From Henricia sp. BOLD:AAB3569 (taxonomy: Eukaryota > Echinodermata > Asteroidea > Spinulosida > Echinasteridae), in contig JBBELK010000110.1 in NCBI GenBank assembly GCA_037783545.1, positions 186,001 through 250,000 of the forward strand: 64,000 nt of DNA, given 5' to 3'. Below, one piece after another: positions 59,984-64,000 of the stretch (its first letter is position 1; each line of letters begins with the position of its first letter). Position numbers and translations under genes: made by a program. Below the pieces are notes generated by a model that worked only from the letters and a program-made list of their open reading frames with translations, did no database searches and was not told where the DNA came from.

Positions 59984-62359
59984 GTGCGCAATATAGAGAG
60001 TTTAGGGCATGCAAAATTTGAAGTTCGTCGGAACATTTTTCGACCTCCAAATTTGCCGACGTTTGGACCACACTTTGACCAAATTGCCGAGCCAAACTGC
60101 GGTGCGTTAACGACAGTCCGAATGACTGAGCATGCGCACAACTCAGGAGTACCCCAAAGAGGTGTGTACAGACAGCCACGGTTTGCGTGAGAGCAGTCAG
60201 GAAGCCTCAACCCAGTTTTTTCTAAACTTTGAAATTTCTCTGCCATTTCCCGGCGAAAGTCTGTCAATTTTTTATGACAAGTGCGCAATATAGAGAGTTT
60301 AGGGCATGCAAAATTTGAAGTTCGTCGGAACATTTTTCGACCTCCAAATTTGCCGACGTTTGGACCACGCTTTGACCAAATTGCCGAGCCAAACTGCGGT
60401 GCGTTAACGACAGTCCGAATGACTGAGCATGCGCACAACTCAGGAGTACCCCAAAGAGGTGTGTACAGACAGCCACGGTTTGCGTGAGAGCAGTCAGGAA
60501 GCCTCAACCCAGTTTTTTCTAAACTTTGAAATTTCTCTGCCATTTCCCGGCGAAAGTCTGTCAATTTTTTATGACAAGTGCGCAATATAGAGAGTTTAGG
60601 GCATGCAAAATTTGAAGTTCGTCGGAACATTTTTCGACCTCCAAATTTGCCGACGTTTGGACCACGCTTTGACCAAATTGCCGAGCCAAACTGCGGTGCG
60701 TTAACGACAGTCCGAATGACTGAGCATGCGCACAACTCAGGAGTACCCCAAAGAGGTGTGTACAGACAGCCACGGTTTGCGTGAGAGCAGTCAGGAAGCC
60801 TCAACCCAGTTTTTTCTAAACTTTGAAATTTCTCTGCCATTTCCCGGCGAAAGTCTGTCAATTTTTTATGACAAGTGCGCAATATAGAGAGTTTAGGGCA
60901 TGCAAAATTTGAAGTTCGTCGGAACATTTGTCGACCTCCAAATTTGCCGACGTTTGGACCACACTTTGACCAAATTGCCGAGCCAAACTGCGGTGCGTTA
61001 ACGACAGTCCGAATGACTGAGCATGCGCACAACTCAGGAGTACCCCAAAGAGGTGTGTACAGACAGCCACGGTTTGCGTGAGAGCAGTCAGCAAGCCTCA
61101 ACCCAGTTTTTTCTAAACTTTGAAATTTCTCTGCCATTTCCCGGCGAAAGTCTGTCAATTTTTTATGACAAGTGCGCAATATAGCGAGTTTAGGGCATGC
61201 AAAATTTGAAGTTCGTCGGAACATTTTTCGACCTCCAAATTTGCCGACGTTTGGACCACACTTTGACCAAATTGCCGAGCCAAACTGCGGTGCGTTAACG
61301 ACATTCCGAATGACTGAGCATGCGCACAACTCAGGAGTACCCCAAAGAGGTGTGTACAGACAGCCACGGTTTGCGTGAGAGCAGTCAGGAAGCCTCAACC
61401 CAGTTTTTTCTAAACTTTGAAATTTCTCTGCCATTTCCCGGCGAAAGTCTGTCATTTTTTTATGACAAGTGCGCAATTTAGAGAGTTTAGGGCATGCAAA
61501 ATTTGAAGTTCGTCGGAACATTTTTCGACCTCCAAATTTGCCGACGTTTGGACCACACTTTGACCAAATTGCCGAGCCAAACTGCGGTGCGTTAACGACA
61601 GTCCGAATGACTGAGCATGCGCACAACTCAGGAGTACCCCAAAGAGGTGTGTACAGACAGCCACGGTTTGCGTGAGAGCAGTCAGGAAGCCTCAACCCAG
61701 TTTTTTCTAAACTTTGAAATGTCTCTGCCATTTCCCGGCGAAAGTCTGTCAATTTTTTATGACAAGTGCGCAATATAGAGAGTTTAGAGCATGCAAAATT
61801 TGAAGTTCGTCGGAACATTTTTCGACCTCCAAATTTGCCGACGTTTGGACCACACTTTGACCAAATTGCCGAGCCAAACTGCGGTGCGTTAACGACAGTC
61901 CGAATGACTGAGCATGCGCACAACTCAGGAGTACCCCAAAGAGGTGTGTACAGACAGCCACGGTTTGCGTGAGAGCAGTCAGGAAGCCTCAACCCAATTT
62001 TTTCTAAACTTTGAAATTTCTCTGCCATTTCCCGGCGAAAGTCTGTCAATTTTTTATGACAAGTGCGCAATATAGAGAGTTTAGGGCATGCAAAATTTGA
62101 AGTTCGTCGGAACATTTTTCGACCTCCAAATTTGCCGACGTTTGGACCACACTTTGACCAAATTGCCGAGTTAAACTGCGGTGCGTTAACGACAGTCCGA
62201 ATGACTGAGCATGCGCACAACTCAGGAGTACCCCAAAGAGGTGTGTACAGACAGCCACGGTTTGCGTGAGAGCAGTCAGGAAGCCTCAACCCAGTTTTTT
62301 CTAAACTTTGAAATTTCTGTGCCATTTCCCGGCGAAAGTCTGTCAATTTTTTATGACAA
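59984..62359. repeat. Eight-monomer variant of the right-end higher-order unit, copy 2 (2,376 bp)
   Basis: Same marker order as 57,302-59,983 but without monomer (a): plain at 59,984, CCACGCTTTG at 60,281 and 60,578, SalI with CAGCAAGCC at 60,875, AGCGAG with GACATTCCG at 61,172, CAATTTAG with GAAATGTCTC at 61,469, TTTAGAGCATGC at 61,766 and GAGTTAAAC with TTTCTGTGCC at 62,063. Positions 59,390, 59,687 and 59,984 align with 61,766, 62,063 and 62,360 at exactly 2,376 bp. Confidence 0.9.
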
Positions 62360-64000
62360 GTGCGCAATATAGAGAGTTTAGGGCATGCAAAATTTGAAGT
62401 TCGTCGGAACATTTTTCGACCTCCAAATTTGCCGACGTTTGGACCACACTTTGACCAAATTGCCGAGCCAAACTGCGGTGCGTTAACGACAGTCCGAATG
62501 ACTGAGCATGCGCACAACTCAGGAGTACCCCCAAAGAGGTGTGTACAGACAGCCACGGTTTGCGTGAGAGCAGTCAGGAAGCCTCAACCCAGTTTTTTCT
62601 AAACTTTGAAATTTCTCTGCCATTTCCCGGCGAAAGTCTGTCAATTTTTTATGACAAGTGCGCAATATAGAGAGTTTAGGGCATGCAAAATTTGAAGTTC
62701 GTCGGAACATTTTTCGACCTCCAAATTTGCCGACGTTTGGACCACACTTTGACCAAATTGCCGAGCCAAACTGCGGTGCGTTAACGACAGTCCGAATGAC
62801 TGAGCATGCGCACAACTCAGGAGTACCCCAAAGAGGTGTGTACAGACAGCCACGGTTTGCGTGAGAGCAGTCAGGAAGCCTCAACCCAGTTTTTTCTAAA
62901 CTTTGAAATTTCTCTGCCATTTCCCGGCGAAAGTCTGTCAATGTTTTATGACAAGTGCGCAATATAGAGAGTTTAGGGCATGCAAAATTTGAAGTTCGTC
63001 GGAACATTTTTCGACCTCCAAATTTGCCGACGTTTGGACCACGCTTTGACCAAATTGCCGAGCCAAACTGCGGTGCGTTAACGACAGTCCGAATGACTGA
63101 GCATGCGCACAACTCAGGAGTACCCCAAAGAGGTGTGTACAGACAGCCACGGTTTGCGTGAGAGCAGTCAGGAAGCCTCAACCCAGTTTTTTCTAAACTT
63201 TGAAATTTCTCTGCCATTTCCCGGCGAAAGTCTGTCAATTTTTTATGACAAGTGCGCAATATAGAGAGTTTAGGGCATGCAAAATTTGAAGTTCGTCGGA
63301 ACATTTTTCGACCTCCAAATTTGCCGACGTTTGGACCACGCTTTGACCAAATTGCCGAGCCAAACTGCGGTGCGTTAACGACAGTCCGAATGACTGAGCA
63401 TGCGCACAACTCAGGAGTACCCCAAAGAGGTGTGTACAGACAGCCACGGTTTGCGTGAGAGCAGTCAGGAAGCCTCAACCCAGTTTTTTCTAAACTTTGA
63501 AATTTCTCTGCCATTTCCCGGCGAAAGTCTGTCAATTTTTTATGACAAGTGCGCAATATAGAGAGTTTAGGGCATGCAAAATTTGAAGTTCGTCGGAACA
63601 TTTGTCGACCTCCAAATTTGCCGACGTTTGGACCACACTTTGACCAAATTGCCGAGCCAAACTGCGGTGCGTTAACGACAGTCCGAATGACTGAGCATGC
63701 GCACAACTCAGGAGTACCCCAAAGAGGTGTGTACAGACAGCCACGGTTTGCGTGAGAGCAGTCAGCAAGCCTCAACCCAGTTTTTTCTAAACTTTGAAAT
63801 TTCTCTGCCATTTCCCGGCGAAAGTCTGTCAATTTTTTATGACAAGTGCGCAATATAGCGAGTTTAGGGCATGCAAAATTTGAAGTTCGTCGGAACATTT
63901 TTCGACCTCCAAATTTGCCGACGTTTGGACCACACTTTGACCAAATTGCCGAGCCAAACTGCGGTGCGTTAACGACAGTCCGAATGACTGAGCATGCGCA
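62360..64000. repeat. Right-end higher-order unit, copy 3, cut by the window edge
   Basis: It begins with the GTACCCCCAAAG monomer, as copy 1 does, then a plain monomer at 62,658 (ending with the private CAATGTTTTATG), CCACGCTTTG at 62,955 and 63,252, SalI with CAGCAAGCC at 63,549 and AGCGAG at 63,846. The window ends about 155 bp into that last monomer. The series evidently continues beyond the window. Confidence 0.9.

Larger units (their letters stand above)
1..64000. repeat. Tandem satellite DNA array, 297 bp monomer, about 215 copies
   Basis: The same 297 bp unit repeats head to tail in one orientation across the whole window, with no unique sequence between units. Using the GTGCGCAATATAG motif as phase zero, monomer starts fall at 274, 571, 868 and so on to 63,846. 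That gives 214 complete or near-complete monomers and two partial ones. Most monomers differ from the consensus at zero to four positions. Apart from one 47 bp deletion and one degraded stretch, length changes are 1-3 bp, mostly in a T-tract, and net drift over the array is only about +14 bp. Long homogeneous arrays like this are typical of eukaryotic satellites kept uniform by unequal crossing over and gene conversion. A centromeric or pericentromeric location is inference. I do not recognise the family by name, and the host species is not identifiable from the sequence. Confidence 0.98.

Noticed and set aside
1-64000. CRISPR array
   Set aside because: The period is 297 bp with no short conserved repeat alternating with unique spacers; the whole unit is conserved, and no cas genes are present.
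1-64000. Tandem ribosomal DNA or spacer array
   Set aside because: No segment resembling 5S, 5.8S, 18S or 28S rRNA is present in the monomer, and the monomer is too short and uniform.

Overview
The whole 64 kb window is one uninterrupted head-to-tail satellite DNA array. The monomer is 297 bp (46.5% G+C in the consensus). I count 214 complete or near-complete monomers plus a partial one at each edge, so the array runs out of the window on both sides. I found no protein-coding gene, RNA gene, transposon, CRISPR array or unique-sequence island. The many long open frames exist because 297 is divisible by 3 and some monomer frames lack stop codons.

A pure tandem array of this size without genes points to a eukaryotic heterochromatic, centromeric or pericentromeric locus. 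The sequence does not let me name the species. The consensus monomer has 16 CpG dinucleotides against about 16 expected from its composition, so it lacks the CpG loss seen in old, heavily methylated vertebrate DNA. This fits either a sparsely methylated genome or a recently homogenised array.

Layout, read from shared single-base variants. From 1 to about 11.6 kb there are overlapping higher-order repeats: a 6-monomer offset pair, a 14-monomer offset pair, and dimers at 5.9-7.7 and 10.1-11.3 kb. Here a GG-to-CC variant occurs that I do not see further right. From 11.6 to 26.4 kb the monomers are mostly near consensus, with dimers at 15.4-16.6 and 24.35-25.5 kb and an 8-monomer offset pair at 20.4-23.7 kb. 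From 26.4 to 43.4 kb there are two abutting copies of a 29-monomer unit (about 8.62 kb). Their 6.9 kb core agrees at every variant I compared, and each copy contains a 4-monomer repeat. From 43.4 to 48.5 kb a 2.2-2.5 kb block is duplicated, with a monomer carrying a 47 bp deletion between the copies. From 48.5 to 54.6 kb there are dimers whose variant creates a SalI site, then two different 3-monomer repeats. From 54.9 to 57.3 kb there is a pair offset by 5 monomers. From 57.3 kb to the end there is a 9-monomer unit with an 8-monomer variant.

The most practical warning is at 57,618-59,106. This segment has about forty small, mostly single-base indels that its sister copies lack, which looks like uncorrected long-read sequence. 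Together with the near-identical 6.9 kb duplication, it means copy number and local order should be treated as provisional. I see no undescribed gene system here. What is of interest is the nested multi-scale repeat structure and what it says about how the array turns over.
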